IMG/VR virus record: IMGVR_UViG_3300044648_000092
Coordinates: 1 to 48,159 of that record
Length of the DNA: 48,159 bases
Origin: a virus
Reading direction: 5' to 3' (one strand)
Numbering within the stretch: position 1 is the stretch's first letter; each line of letters opens with the position of its first letter. The notes beneath the pieces are model-generated. The model was not told where the DNA came from, did no database searches, and saw only the letters and a program-made list of their open reading frames with translations. Below are positions 37,547 to 46,340 of this stretch, piece after piece. The position numbers and the translations under genes are program-made.

Positions 37547-39406
37547 CTAACCGAACAAGCCCATCAACGCGCCGATGCCTGCTCCCACCGGGCCGGTCAT
37601 GCCGAGCATCGGGCCGATCATCGCGCCGCTGACACCGCCACCAATCGCGCCGGTCAGCCGGTTATACGGCTGTGATGTCTTGCTTGCCTGTGTGCTGTTC
37701 ACATACGGGGTTGCCCCGGAAAGGATCGAGCTATAGGCCATCAGCCGTTGCAACTGTTCATCCCGGCCTTCGTTGAACTTGTTCATTTCGCTGTCAAGGT
37801 ACTGCTGCTGCAAGAGCCGTTGCGTGTCGCCGCTGGCTATCAGGCGGTCGGCATCGCCGTACTGCATCGCCCGTAGCGCCGGGGCCATCGCCGCCGCTTG
37901 CATCTGCATCGCAGGTACGTTCGCGTGCATGGTGCGCATCGCGCCGCGCTCAGTCTCATAAGCGTTGTACTGTTCAGCCATCCGAGCCTGATACGCATTC
38001 GATTGCCGGGTACGCTCGCCTTCATACGAACCGTATTGCTTGTTCAGTTCGTTTTCATACGAGTTGTATTGGTTGGCCTTTTCCTGACCATACGCGCCGA
38101 ACTGCCGGGACAATTCATTTTCATAGGCCCGCGATGTGCGCTCGCGCTCCTGACCATACGCATCGAATTGACGGCCGCGTTCCGTGGTGTACTGGTTCAA
38201 CTGGCGGTCCAATCCGGCTTGGTAGGCATTCGATTGACGCTGCCGTTCGGTGCCATAGGCGTCGAATTGGCGACCGCGTTCCGTGTCGTACTGGCTGAGT
38301 TGCCGTTCGAGTTGGGTCTGGTACGCATTCGACTGCCGCTGCCGGTCGGTTTCGTAGGCACCAAAAAGCCGACTGATTTCATTCTCATACGCGGTGGACA
38401 TGCGCCCGCGTTCGGACTCATAGGCATTGCCGTAGATGTTGGCATAGACATCGCCCAATCGCTCGCCCAGTTTCGAGGACGCGCCGGTAAATGCGCCCAC
38501 ATGCGCGCCGCTGCCGGTGCGCCCTGCCGCGCTGAATTGCGAGGCCAGCGACGGCGCGATGGAAGTCATAAAGTCTTCCTTCATGCTGCGCGTGGCCGCA
38601 TCCACCATCGGCTGTAAATACGGGTTGGTTTCGCCGCGCAGGAAATAGCCGTTCGCTTCCTGATTGCGGTCGAGGAATTCGCCATTGGTAAAACGGTTGG
38701 TCGCGGCAAATGATCCGTTCGCTTCACGGTCGCTGCGCAAGAAGTCGCCATTGATATAGGCGTTGTTGCGCGTAAAGTCGCCATTCGCATAACGGTTGGT
38801 TGCCCCGAATGCGCCAGTGGCTTCCCGGTCGCTGCGCAGCATGTCACCGTTGATGTACATATTGTTGCGCGTGTAATCCCCGTTCGCATAGATATTCGAG
38901 CGCGCAAAGGAACCGTTGGCTTCGCGGTTCTGGTTGACCATCGAGCCGGTCGCATACTTGTTCTGGTCGATCATCGAGCCATTGCCATAGCGGTTCTGGT
39001 TGATGAAGTCGCCATTCGCGTAGCGGTTGCTCGCGCCAAATGCGCCGCTGGCTTCACGGTCGGCGGCAATCCCGTAGCCGTTCGCGTACTGGTTTTCCCG
39101 CGCAAACTGCCCGTTGTACACCGCGTTATTGTTAAACGCGGTGCCGTTCATAATGTCGCGGGTCGTGTTGATCGCCTGCCCGCCAAGCGGGTTGCCATCC
39201 TGCGCAATCGTGCGCGTCATGTCCATGCCGCTAATCATGTCCCACGGCGTCGTCGCTACCCGCTGCCCCTGGTAGATACCGGCCGGTCCCTTGGCGAACC
39301 AGTCGCCGGTACTCGCATACAGTTGCGCAAGGTGCGGTTGCACCATCGCCGGGGGATCGTTCTTCTGGATCACCTGTTGCGTTCCGCCGCCGCCTTTTTT
39401 ACCCAT
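37547..39406 (-). CDS. Ejection-type protein with two blocks of 11-residue repeats
   Basis: This gene encodes 619 residues from ATG 39406 (GGAGG upstream). Block 1 (residues about 110-245) repeats an 11-residue unit like NRYANGDFINQ about twelve times. Block 2 (about 330-490) repeats AYETERGRQFD-type units about thirteen times, also 11 residues, with charged and aromatic spacing of a hendecad coiled coil. The C-terminus ends in a Gly-rich hydrophobic tail (AIGGGVSGAMIGPMLGMTGP). The protein may form a long tube or rod for DNA passage. The repeats produce 33-base DNA repeats, so length variants could arise. Confidence 0.62.
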   Translation of the reverse strand: MGKKGGGGTQQVIQKNDPPAMVQPHLAQLYASTGDWFAKGPAGIYQGQRVATTPWDMISGMDMTRTIAQDGNPLGGQAINTTRDIMNGTAFNNNAVYNGQFARENQYANGYGIAADREASGAFGASNRYANGDFINQNRYGNGSMIDQNKYATGSMVNQNREANGSFARSNIYANGDYTRNNMYINGDMLRSDREATGAFGATNRYANGDFTRNNAYINGDFLRSDREANGSFAATNRFTNGEFLDRNQEANGYFLRGETNPYLQPMVDAATRSMKEDFMTSIAPSLASQFSAAGRTGSGAHVGAFTGASSKLGERLGDVYANIYGNAYESERGRMSTAYENEISRLFGAYETDRQRQSNAYQTQLERQLSQYDTERGRQFDAYGTERQRQSNAYQAGLDRQLNQYTTERGRQFDAYGQERERTSRAYENELSRQFGAYGQEKANQYNSYENELNKQYGSYEGERTRQSNAYQARMAEQYNAYETERGAMRTMHANVPAMQMQAAAMAPALRAMQYGDADRLIASGDTQRLLQQQYLDSEMNKFNEGRDEQLQRLMAYSSILSGATPYVNSTQASKTSQPYNRLTGAIGGGVSGAMIGPMLGMTGPVGAGIGALMGLFG

Positions 39407-39839
39407 GATGGGCCTCCAACTTCTTGATAACGACACTATGCAAGTGCTTGTAATTGATCTTCGCCAGTGTTGGCACAAAGCCCTTGCGTACATGCGCTTC
39501 CATTGCATCGCATCCGATGCTCGCCGCCCAGTCGCACAGCAGCGTATCCAACTGGTCTATCCACCCATCGAAGCCGCTGCCTGCGACCGTAATCACCCGG
39601 CAATGCTTCTTGTGCGGATAGACGATGATTTCCGTGGTCGCCGCACCCACGACCGCGCTTCCCTTCGAGACAAGCCACAGTTGTCCATCGCGTTCCAGGC
39701 ACATCCGTTTCAGGTCGTCCGGCGCAATCTCGCCCGCCGCATGGTCGAGTGCGCGCTTGATGTACGGCAGCGCGAATTCCCACATGCGTTCGATCAGTTG
39801 CGACGGGATGCCGCGAATGGTGTATTCAGAGTTCGGCAT
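39399..39839 (-). CDS. GNAT-like acetyltransferase fold protein
   Basis: This gene encodes 146 residues from ATG 39839, overlapping the upstream gene by 14 bases. LERDGQLWLVSKGSAVVGAA, a TEIIVYPHKKHCRVITVAGS strand pair and DTLLCDWAASIGCDAMEAHV then GFVPTLAKINYKHLHSVVIK follow the GNAT strand order, though the acetyl-CoA P-loop is not obvious. Similar proteins sit between tail and ejection genes in several podoviruses. It may be a structural or modifying protein. Confidence 0.55.
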   Translation of the reverse strand: MPNSEYTIRGIPSQLIERMWEFALPYIKRALDHAAGEIAPDDLKRMCLERDGQLWLVSKGSAVVGAATTEIIVYPHKKHCRVITVAGSGFDGWIDQLDTLLCDWAASIGCDAMEAHVRKGFVPTLAKINYKHLHSVVIKKLEAHHG

Positions 39840-41229
39840 CAGCCACCACGGTATCGTTAGAGCCAAAGGAGACATAGCAGAGCGGCTGCGCCTGCGTTGC
39901 GCTGGCTTGCAACATCACGCCATGTTCGGTTGCGGTCAACAGACTGACATCATCGATAAAGAAGCCTACGGCACCCGTAAAGTTTTTCGACATGGATGGC
40001 GCAACCCGCATCGTGGTCGGGAACTTGATCGGGAACGTAATGTGCGAACTCACGGTCGGCGACGGGAAGGCCAGATAGTTGAACGGCAAACCACGCCAGT
40101 AATACCGCTGGCAGCGGGCCAGTTCATCGGCATAGAATTTCTGTTCGATGGGTGTGGCGCGGGTGCCGACTTCAAACTGAAACCCGGTGAACATGATGAC
40201 GTTGCCCGCCGACGCGAGGAAGTTGGTTTGCGAGCCGGTCGCAATGATATTGGCTGCGGTCCAGTTGCCCTCACCGCCCTGATGGGTCGTGCCTGCGGCC
40301 AGCGCAATCGTCAGCAGCATCGCCGCGCTGTTATTGAAATTCCATGTGACATTCGTCGGCGCTTCGGGAATGGTGAAGGCGAAGCGCGACCATGTGTTGA
40401 CCGCGCTGATGGTGAAGTTCTGCACATACGACGCCGAGCCTGCATGGTTGCGCACCGACAGCGCGTAGACCCCGCTGCGGTTGCTGTTGGCCCAGAACGA
40501 CGCAATGTTCGGACGGTGCGCAACCTGCCGCCAGTCGAGTCCTTCCATCCGGTATTGGATCAAGCCGAATTCGCCTGCGGCCATCGTCGCATCCACCGCC
40601 GATACCGAAATGCGTAGCGAGTTGGTCAGCACCATTCCGCACTGTGCGACGGTCGGCACGTTGGCGGGCGTTGCGCTGCGGTCGGCGCGGGTGATATGTA
40701 CCGCTGCGGTACTGCTTTGCAGGTACATCCAGCGGTCGGCGGTATAGGTATTGGTCGAGTTCGCCGGGGCAATGTTGGCGCTGCGCTGCCACACATCCAT
40801 GTTGCCGTTGATAATGACATTGCGCCGGTAGGTCGATTCCGGCAAGGCGCTTGGATTATCACCGAGGCACGACACGGCGACCGACGACAGCGAAGCGGTC
40901 AACGCGCCGCTATCGAGACGCACGGTGACGGTGGTCCCGGTAACGCCATCAATGAAGCCGTACAGCGTCGTCGCATCGAACATCTTGATTCGGCGACCGG
41001 CCTGGAAGGTGACGGTATCGACCGCGTTCAGGGAAAACGAGGTGGCCGACAGATAGGACGGGGTGTTGTCCGGGTCGAAGAACTGCGCATCCTGTACATA
41101 GGTGCGGATCGCCGCCATCATTTCCCGCGCACAGTCGTTAATCGTGGACGGTGCCTGTCCTTCCGGCCATCCGTCAGGCGGGGTCGCGTTGTTGCTGCCA
41201 GCGTTCGTGCTCCATTTTCCGATTTTCAT
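39826..41229 (-). CDS. Tail fibre/tail protein with carbohydrate-binding-like domain
   Basis: This gene encodes 467 residues. The N-terminal part (KIGKWSTNAGSNNATPPDGW) has the conserved PPDGWPEGQ-type fibre attachment pattern. NVIINGNMDVWQRS (near residue 137) opens a jelly-roll domain common in phage tail fibres, with TADRWMYLQSS and a WSRFAFTIPEAPTNVTWNFN strand. The C-terminus (QRYYWRGLPFNYLAFPSPTV) forms the tip region. It is the probable receptor-binding fibre. Confidence 0.7.
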   Translation of the reverse strand: MKIGKWSTNAGSNNATPPDGWPEGQAPSTINDCAREMMAAIRTYVQDAQFFDPDNTPSYLSATSFSLNAVDTVTFQAGRRIKMFDATTLYGFIDGVTGTTVTVRLDSGALTASLSSVAVSCLGDNPSALPESTYRRNVIINGNMDVWQRSANIAPANSTNTYTADRWMYLQSSTAAVHITRADRSATPANVPTVAQCGMVLTNSLRISVSAVDATMAAGEFGLIQYRMEGLDWRQVAHRPNIASFWANSNRSGVYALSVRNHAGSASYVQNFTISAVNTWSRFAFTIPEAPTNVTWNFNNSAAMLLTIALAAGTTHQGGEGNWTAANIIATGSQTNFLASAGNVIMFTGFQFEVGTRATPIEQKFYADELARCQRYYWRGLPFNYLAFPSPTVSSHITFPIKFPTTMRVAPSMSKNFTGAVGFFIDDVSLLTATEHGVMLQASATQAQPLCYVSFGSNDTVVADAEL

Positions 41230-41232
41230 ATG

Positions 41233-41580
41233 TCACCCCATGATGGTGTAGGTATAGGTCCGGTCGGTCTGGTCATTCGATTTATGCGTGATGACGAACC
41301 GGCCATTCTCCAACGTGGACACATACAGTTGCTTGCCTGCGAGTTCGGCAGCGGCTTGCGCGGTGTCCGGTTTAAAGCTGATGAACGACTGCACACAGGC
41401 CCGCGCATCGGTGACGCTGGTCGAGAAGGTGTTCGCCGCCAGGGTCACGCTGCCGGTATTCATTAACTTGCCCTGGTTGGCCTTGTATAACCAGTTCGTA
41501 AAGCCGCGCTTCCATTCCTTGCCGGTCAGGGCAGGCGATACCAGCGGCGGTGTCTTCGGATCAAAGGTGCTTCCCATCAT
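41233..41580 (-). CDS. Small tail protein sharing a domain with the 5645-7372 product
   Basis: This gene encodes 115 residues from ATG 41580 (ATGATG overlapping the upstream stop). Residues about 30-115 (NQGKLMNTGSVTLAANTFST ... QTDRTYTYTIMG) align with the C-terminal domain of the protein at 5645-7372: NTG.VTL.AN, ST.V.D, a hydrophobic middle, LYV, and QTDR..TY.I.G at the end. This suggests a common adaptor or trimerisation domain for appendages. Confidence 0.65.
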   Translation of the reverse strand: MMGSTFDPKTPPLVSPALTGKEWKRGFTNWLYKANQGKLMNTGSVTLAANTFSTSVTDARACVQSFISFKPDTAQAAAELAGKQLYVSTLENGRFVITHKSNDQTDRTYTYTIMG

Positions 41581-43079
41581 CGCCGCCCGGTCGGTGTCGC
41601 TTTCACTTCGCACCCGATCAGGTGCAGGAATTCGGTATTCGTGGATGTCACCATGCGGATACGGTGATAACGGGCATCGACGCGGAACTGGCAAAAGCCG
41701 GTGTCGTTCGGATAGACTTGGGTGCCGCCCACGCTCGCGCTTTCGGTCAGCTTGTTGCGGTTGATGACCATCACCGACGACGACGCCGACAAGCCGTCTG
41801 CCTGCGGACGCACTTCGGTAATCATGGCGCGGGAGTCGGGGAAAATCTGGTGCTCGCCGGATTCAATCGTCGCCCCCATCGCGCTACCGTTGAAGCGGGA
41901 CAGGCCGTGGCTTGCATTGAATGCGCCAAGGATGAATTGCCCGCCCTGCCATGCCGAGCCATCGAGCGATACCGGGATGTCGTCAATGCTGCTGTACAGC
42001 GCGTCGAGCGCATCCATCGTATAGCCGGTCGTGACGCTGTTCAGAAGCAGTTCGATGTTCAGCCCTTCAACCAACGCCCATCTATCGAAAGCCCATGAAT
42101 AGACCATGAGCTTATCGGGATTTCCCCCACTGTTGCTGCCCGAAGGATAGGCCCACAATACGAGCTTGTTTGGGGCGTCGATGTAGGCTTGAACCCGGTC
42201 GAGGTTAGCAATCGCAAGATCGGCATAGAAAAACTTATCGACCTTCCCCCTTCCAATGGGACGGACACTTGAACCGTCGAATGCGTAGAAACCATCTTCG
42301 GCAAGAAAGTAGGTGTCATTCTGGTATCTCACGGCGGATTGCGGGGCATGCGCGCCGATCTGCGCATGGACCTTATCGAACTGGAAAATCAGCGGGGAGC
42401 CGACAAACAACATCCGGTGAATCGACCGCTGCTGCAACACGACACCGAATTCGCCGCCGAGTACCTTTTGCACCGGCCCGCCTTCAGACGGCAAATCCTG
42501 GTAGTCGGCGAGCGTGGCTGCGTCCACGGTGAACGAGGTCGGATTGTTGATCGCCGACCAGCGCACCCGGTACACATTGGCCGCGCTATCGGACACGTTG
42601 CCGAGCACCACGAAATCCTTCATCACCGCGATATGCTTGGCCTTGACCCCGACCGACAGGTTCACGAAGTTGGTTCCGCCGAGGGTAATTTGCTGCGGCA
42701 AGTCGGTGCCGTTGACGCCGATGATGGTGTTGCCCCAGTTGACGAATTCCCAAAAGTCTTCGTCCAGCGTCGAATAGTTGCCGCCGCTGGCGCGGGTCAC
42801 ACTGGTAAAAGTAGTCGCTACGAGCGAGTAGAGCTTACTCGCATCACCCACGTAGTTGTAATTGTTTCCGGCACCGTCTGTTGCCACGATACCGCCCAGG
42901 CATCGACCTGAAACTCCGGTGGCGAAGGCAACGAGACTTGGAAACGGACGGTAAGAGTTGGCATCGGGGATAACGTTGGTGGCCGTGACGACGCCTTGCA
43001 GCCCGGTTGGGGGCTGGTCAGGCAACCATTCCCCGAAGGGAACGGGCATGTATTCCGGCTCATGCTTGTCGTCGGCCAC
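41577..43079 (-). CDS. Tail/head stabilisation protein (P22 gp10-like length and context)
   Basis: This gene encodes 500 residues. The N-terminus (EPEYMPVPFGEWLPDQPPTG) and the segments IAVMKDFVVLGNVSDSAANV, RVRWSAINNPTSFTVDA and VQKVLGGEFGVVLQQRSIHR read as a beta-propeller-like protein, common in podoviruses between adaptors and fibres. Its place after two adaptor genes and its size match the packaged-DNA stabilisation protein of P22-like phages. It would close the portal channel after packaging. The assignment is by context and pattern. Confidence 0.65.
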   Translation of the reverse strand: MADDKHEPEYMPVPFGEWLPDQPPTGLQGVVTATNVIPDANSYRPFPSLVAFATGVSGRCLGGIVATDGAGNNYNYVGDASKLYSLVATTFTSVTRASGGNYSTLDEDFWEFVNWGNTIIGVNGTDLPQQITLGGTNFVNLSVGVKAKHIAVMKDFVVLGNVSDSAANVYRVRWSAINNPTSFTVDAATLADYQDLPSEGGPVQKVLGGEFGVVLQQRSIHRMLFVGSPLIFQFDKVHAQIGAHAPQSAVRYQNDTYFLAEDGFYAFDGSSVRPIGRGKVDKFFYADLAIANLDRVQAYIDAPNKLVLWAYPSGSNSGGNPDKLMVYSWAFDRWALVEGLNIELLLNSVTTGYTMDALDALYSSIDDIPVSLDGSAWQGGQFILGAFNASHGLSRFNGSAMGATIESGEHQIFPDSRAMITEVRPQADGLSASSSVMVINRNKLTESASVGGTQVYPNDTGFCQFRVDARYHRIRMVTSTNTEFLHLIGCEVKATPTGRR

Positions 43080-43088
43080 AATTTACGC

Positions 43089-43742
43089 TCACATCGGGGT
43101 TTTCGGTTTCTGTCCATGCGACATACCCATGACAGCGGCATCTTGTCCGGCCTGCATGCGCATCGCATTACCGTCCATCAGGAATTTCAATGCTTCGACT
43201 TCCCATGCCTTATGGTTCTCGATCTGCCTGACATCGGTGACGCGCAGCACATTCGACAGCATGTCGGCGGTCGCATGGTGAACAATCAGATCTTCCGCCG
43301 CACTGGTCCACGGATTGGTATCGCTATCGGCCGACAGCGCCGGGTGCGAATGCGTGTAATACAGCGTCAGCGATGTCGCGCTGCGCGGCTTCGGATAGAA
43401 ATACAGCGCATCCTTGAAGTACGACACTTCGGCCGGGACACCGGATGTGCCGGTATTGGAATTGAGGTACGCCACGCGGTCGAAGGCGCGTTGGACCACG
43501 ATGGTATCGAGCGAACTGTCACGCACCGTCACGAAGTCCATCGCCAGGAAGTCGTCGGGGATCGCCACCGAAATGCTTGCGGTGCCAATCGCCAGCGCGG
43601 TCGCGGTCTGGTTGAACCAGAAGCGGTTCTTTTCGTAGTGCTTGACAGCGCGGATAATCGCCCGCTTGGTTTCGTTGGTCAGGTCGGTGCGGTTCAGGTA
43701 GTCGAGATTGATGCGGTCCTGCATTTCGCGGAAGGTCGCCAT
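43089..43742 (-). CDS. Head-tail adaptor protein, paralogue 2
   Basis: This gene encodes 217 residues. It shares with its upstream neighbour the start MATF+++QDRI-LDYLNR, the AVK-YE--R-WFN-TAT segment and the HS-PALSADSD-N-WT-A---LI-H region. It is a probable ring-forming connector below the portal. Its C-terminus is longer and ends in a Met/Lys-rich tail. Confidence 0.68.
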   Translation of the reverse strand: MATFREMQDRINLDYLNRTDLTNETKRAIIRAVKHYEKNRFWFNQTATALAIGTASISVAIPDDFLAMDFVTVRDSSLDTIVVQRAFDRVAYLNSNTGTSGVPAEVSYFKDALYFYPKPRSATSLTLYYTHSHPALSADSDTNPWTSAAEDLIVHHATADMLSNVLRVTDVRQIENHKAWEVEALKFLMDGNAMRMQAGQDAAVMGMSHGQKPKTPM

Positions 43743-43751
43743 GATTTCCCC

Positions 43752-44366
43752 CTAAAAGGATGTCGCCCGTAGCCTCGTCGTCAGGCGCGTTGCGTTACGT
43801 GTGTGCATTTCTTTCAACGACATTGCCAACATCCGTTCATGCTTTTGCAGCAAGCGCGGATCGTTGATATTCAGGGCGCTGCCGAGTACGTCGATACAGG
43901 CGGCATGGGCTATCAGGTTGCCCGCTTCATTGGTCCAGACATTGCTATCGCTATCGGCCGACAGCGCGGGCAGCGAGTGGACGTAGTAAATCGTCGCGGT
44001 GTACGCGCTATCCGGGGTCAGGGCAAGCTCAAAACGGTCGCCGCGATAGTTGTAGAGGGTCGGGACGCCGGTCGCGCTGGTGGCGTTCATTTCGGCGATG
44101 CAGTCGTAGGCATCTTCGACCAGCTTGAAGCGCGAGCCGCTATAAGTCAGGTCGAGCCGGTCGAGGATCAGGAAATCAGAGGGGATGCCGAGTTGCGACG
44201 AATTCGCAGTCGTCGTGGTGCTGGTGGCGGTTTCGTTGAACCACCACCGTTGATTCTCATAGCACTTGACTGCGTTGTTGATCGCCCGCTTGACGGCGGG
44301 GATCATGTCATAACGGTTTAGATAATCGAGTGCGATGCGGTCTTGTAAATCCTTGAAGGTTGCCAT
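43752..44366 (-). CDS. Head-tail adaptor protein, paralogue 1
   Basis: This gene encodes 204 residues and is about 30-40% similar to the next gene by eye. The N-terminal helix (FKDLQDRIALDYLNRYD) and AVKCYENQRWWFNETATS are typical of podovirus adaptor proteins that bind the portal. Two adjacent, diverged copies suggest either two stacked rings or subfunctionalisation. Confidence 0.68.
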   Translation of the reverse strand: MATFKDLQDRIALDYLNRYDMIPAVKRAINNAVKCYENQRWWFNETATSTTTTANSSQLGIPSDFLILDRLDLTYSGSRFKLVEDAYDCIAEMNATSATGVPTLYNYRGDRFELALTPDSAYTATIYYVHSLPALSADSDSNVWTNEAGNLIAHAACIDVLGSALNINDPRLLQKHERMLAMSLKEMHTRNATRLTTRLRATSF

Positions 44367-44369
44367 TGC

Positions 44370-45194
44370 TTAGTGTCGGGTTCGCCGCACGGTTTTCCGG
44401 GTGGCTTGGGTTTGGGCCTCGGTTTGCCCTTCGGTTTGTAAATCGGCATAGTTTCTCTCTATTAAGTTGGACACAATCATAGAGGATTGCGATTGCTCTT
44501 GCAAATTCTTCTCGCGGTTTTCGGCATGCGTTGCGTTCGCGCATTCGGCAAACCACTGGTGCGCGTACTCGCAATGCCGGTACTCGGTAAAGTACGGCCC
44601 GCCTTGGGTGAAGTGGACCAGCTTGGCATCCGGGTTGGGCGGCAATTCCCCGACCAAGTGATTCCAGGCGACCGGCAGTTCCCCTACGGAATCAGCCCAC
44701 TTGAACTGGTGCAGTTGCATCGCGGTCGCTTCGCTCACGTAGTCGGGGCGTAACCGGCGTACCGCGCTGCGGTGTCCGTTAAAGACCATCAGCGACGACC
44801 AGTTCTTGCACGGGTAAGTCGTCTGCTTGTGGCCGAGGAATTTTGTTTCCTCTCGCGGCTGGTACATATGCTTGACCACGAACACATCCTGGTACGGGTC
44901 TTTGCGGGCGATATCGACCAGTTCCACGATATCTCCCAGGCACAGCATGTCGCAATCCATGAAGATGCTCGGACCTTTAAACCCGGCAAGGTACGGGGCA
45001 AGGAAGCGGGAGAAGGTAAATTCCGTGGACTGGTTGGGGTCGCGTGGTCGTTTATACAGGCCCGCCGATTCCAGGTAAGGCAGATAAAGCGGGATGATGG
45101 CGACCGGAGCCGAGGCGCGGCGCATGATCGAATGCGACAGCACATGGTAGGCGATGGACTCGCGGGGGTCGTACCCGATGAAGACATTAATCAC
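44370..45194 (-). CDS. Glycosyltransferase, GT8-like
   Basis: This gene encodes 274 residues from GTG 45194, which overlaps the upstream stop (GTGA) and has AGAGAGG before it. The start VINVFIGYDPRESIAYHVLS and the metal-binding DxD in FMDCDMLCLGD (residues about 80-90) mark a GT-A fold that uses a nucleotide-sugar. HLVGELPPNPDAKLVHFTQG near 190 fits the C-terminal acceptor region with an H-F-T-Q-G-G-P motif as in GT8. It lies between head and adaptor genes. Targets could be virion proteins or host surface sugars. The last 25 residues are a Thr/Gln/Arg-rich tail. Confidence 0.78.
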   Translation of the reverse strand: MINVFIGYDPRESIAYHVLSHSIMRRASAPVAIIPLYLPYLESAGLYKRPRDPNQSTEFTFSRFLAPYLAGFKGPSIFMDCDMLCLGDIVELVDIARKDPYQDVFVVKHMYQPREETKFLGHKQTTYPCKNWSSLMVFNGHRSAVRRLRPDYVSEATAMQLHQFKWADSVGELPVAWNHLVGELPPNPDAKLVHFTQGGPYFTEYRHCEYAHQWFAECANATHAENREKNLQEQSQSSMIVSNLIERNYADLQTEGQTEAQTQATRKTVRRTRH

Positions 45195-45406
45195 TTGAAC
45201 CTCTCTGCGTTTTCTTCCAGCCATGCGGCGGCGTTCCGTAACAAGCCCGCAAGTTCATGGGGGGTTAATACTTCACCGCATGTGTCCAAATTCCATGTGT
45301 TGTGCAAAATCGGCTCTCTATCGTAGTAGTAGCCAATTCGTAAGCCACGGCGAAACCCGATATCCCAGTCACTAATTTTCCAAAAGTACATAGACTTCGC
45401 GCTCAT
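45191..45406 (-). CDS. Small protein, paralogue of its upstream neighbour
   Basis: This gene encodes 71 residues, coupled on both sides by ATGA/GTGA overlaps. The pattern G--IGYYYDREPILHN and LTPHELAGLLRNAAAWLEEN matches the upstream product (GLYRNGEPVLRN, FTPDQMASALRDLADWVEAN). Function is unknown. Confidence 0.58.
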   Translation of the reverse strand: MSAKSMYFWKISDWDIGFRRGLRIGYYYDREPILHNTWNLDTCGEVLTPHELAGLLRNAAAWLEENAERFK

Positions 45407-45618
45407 GTCAGTTCGTCCTTGTTGGCTTCGACCCAATCTGCAAGGTCACGTAACGCGCTTGCCATCTGATCCGGTGTAAAACCTTGTTGGTCAGGCGTCG
45501 GGCGGCATACCGCGTTACGCAATACCGGCTCGCCATTACGGTACAGACCGACGCCAACACCAGCAGCGAAAAAAAAGTCATATTCTTCATAGAAGACCTT
45601 CCATTCACGATTGTTCAC
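45403..45618 (-). CDS. Small protein, paralogue of its downstream neighbour
   Basis: This gene encodes 71 residues from GTG 45618 with GGAG upstream, overlapping the methyltransferase gene by 14 bases. It contains GLYRNGEPVLRN and an ALRDLADWVEAN C-terminal helix, as in the next gene. The pair suggests a recent tandem duplication. Function is unknown. Confidence 0.58.
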   Translation of the reverse strand: MNNREWKVFYEEYDFFFAAGVGVGLYRNGEPVLRNAVCRPTPDQQGFTPDQMASALRDLADWVEANKDELT

Positions 45619-46132
45619 TGGGCGTCTCCGGGATCGGGACCAGCATCGCGGTAAATTCCCCCTTGCCGATCTGGTACGTGGTCATCAGCCAGCGGCTATT
45701 CAACTTTGGTATCCACCAGTTCGGCGGCTGCTGGATCAAGTGCGCGTTGCGGCCATCCGGTAAAAACTTCTTCGCCGGTCGGCAGGCGACGTTCAGGAAA
45801 ATCACCTGTTTCGTCAGTCGCGCCAAGTCGTCCAGTACCGTGTCCAGGCAGTCGAGTTCGATGTGTTCCAGTACGTCCGTACACACGACGATATCGGCAG
45901 GCTCCGGGGTCCGGTTATATTCCGGCATGGCCGGGTCGTAGTTCTGGATCGGGAACGGGATGCCCTTTTGCAGACACGCCTTGCCGCACCCGTAGTCGAG
46001 GATGTCGCGGGTCTTCATCTGTTCGGCAAGGTGCAGGATGAAATCGACATGGCGACTGCTGGACACGCCATAGTCGGGCCGTGCTTCGTGGAACTCGCGT
46101 TGCTGCTGCTGGTATTCAGGCGTGATTAGCAC
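45605..46132 (-). CDS. Class I SAM-dependent methyltransferase
   Basis: This gene encodes 175 residues from GTG 46132, chosen for its AGGAGAAACGCC ribosome site. Motif I ILDYGCGKACL and DIVVCTDVLEHIE (motifs II/IV with the EH typical of Methyltransf_11/23 types) are clear, then IFLNVACRPAKKFLPDGRNA. It probably methylates a small molecule or sugar. It lies between two glycosyltransferase genes in the late operon, suggesting a joint pathway. Confidence 0.78.
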   Translation of the reverse strand: MLITPEYQQQQREFHEARPDYGVSSSRHVDFILHLAEQMKTRDILDYGCGKACLQKGIPFPIQNYDPAMPEYNRTPEPADIVVCTDVLEHIELDCLDTVLDDLARLTKQVIFLNVACRPAKKFLPDGRNAHLIQQPPNWWIPKLNSRWLMTTYQIGKGEFTAMLVPIPETPSEQS

Positions 46133-46340
46133 GGCGTTTCTCCTGTTTGGTTTTGGCAAAGTTCACCTTATCGAAGTGCGCCTTTAACGATAGGCCGTAA
46201 GTCCCTTTCTTACCCCGGCCTGCACGTTGGCGCTTTTTCTTCCCAAACTGCCTATCAGCCCACCACATATTGTCGTAGCCGCCCATCATTAGGCCGGTGC
46301 CGCCAAGGGCAATCAAAAGCCTGAGCGCAAGATTTTTCAT
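46116..46340 (-). CDS. Small basic membrane-anchored protein
   Basis: This gene encodes 74 residues from ATG 46340 (ATGA overlap). An N-terminal hydrophobic helix (LALRLLIALGGTGLMMGG) is followed by a strongly basic tail (FGKKKRQRAGRGKKG, FAKTKQEKRRANHA). Function is unknown. Confidence 0.52.
   Translation of the reverse strand: MKNLALRLLIALGGTGLMMGGYDNMWWADRQFGKKKRQRAGRGKKGTYGLSLKAHFDKVNFAKTKQEKRRANHA

Noticed and set aside
39826-44366. Diversity-generating retroelement as in some Bordetella podoviruses
   Set aside because: No reverse transcriptase gene and no template/variable repeat pair are seen anywhere in the window.
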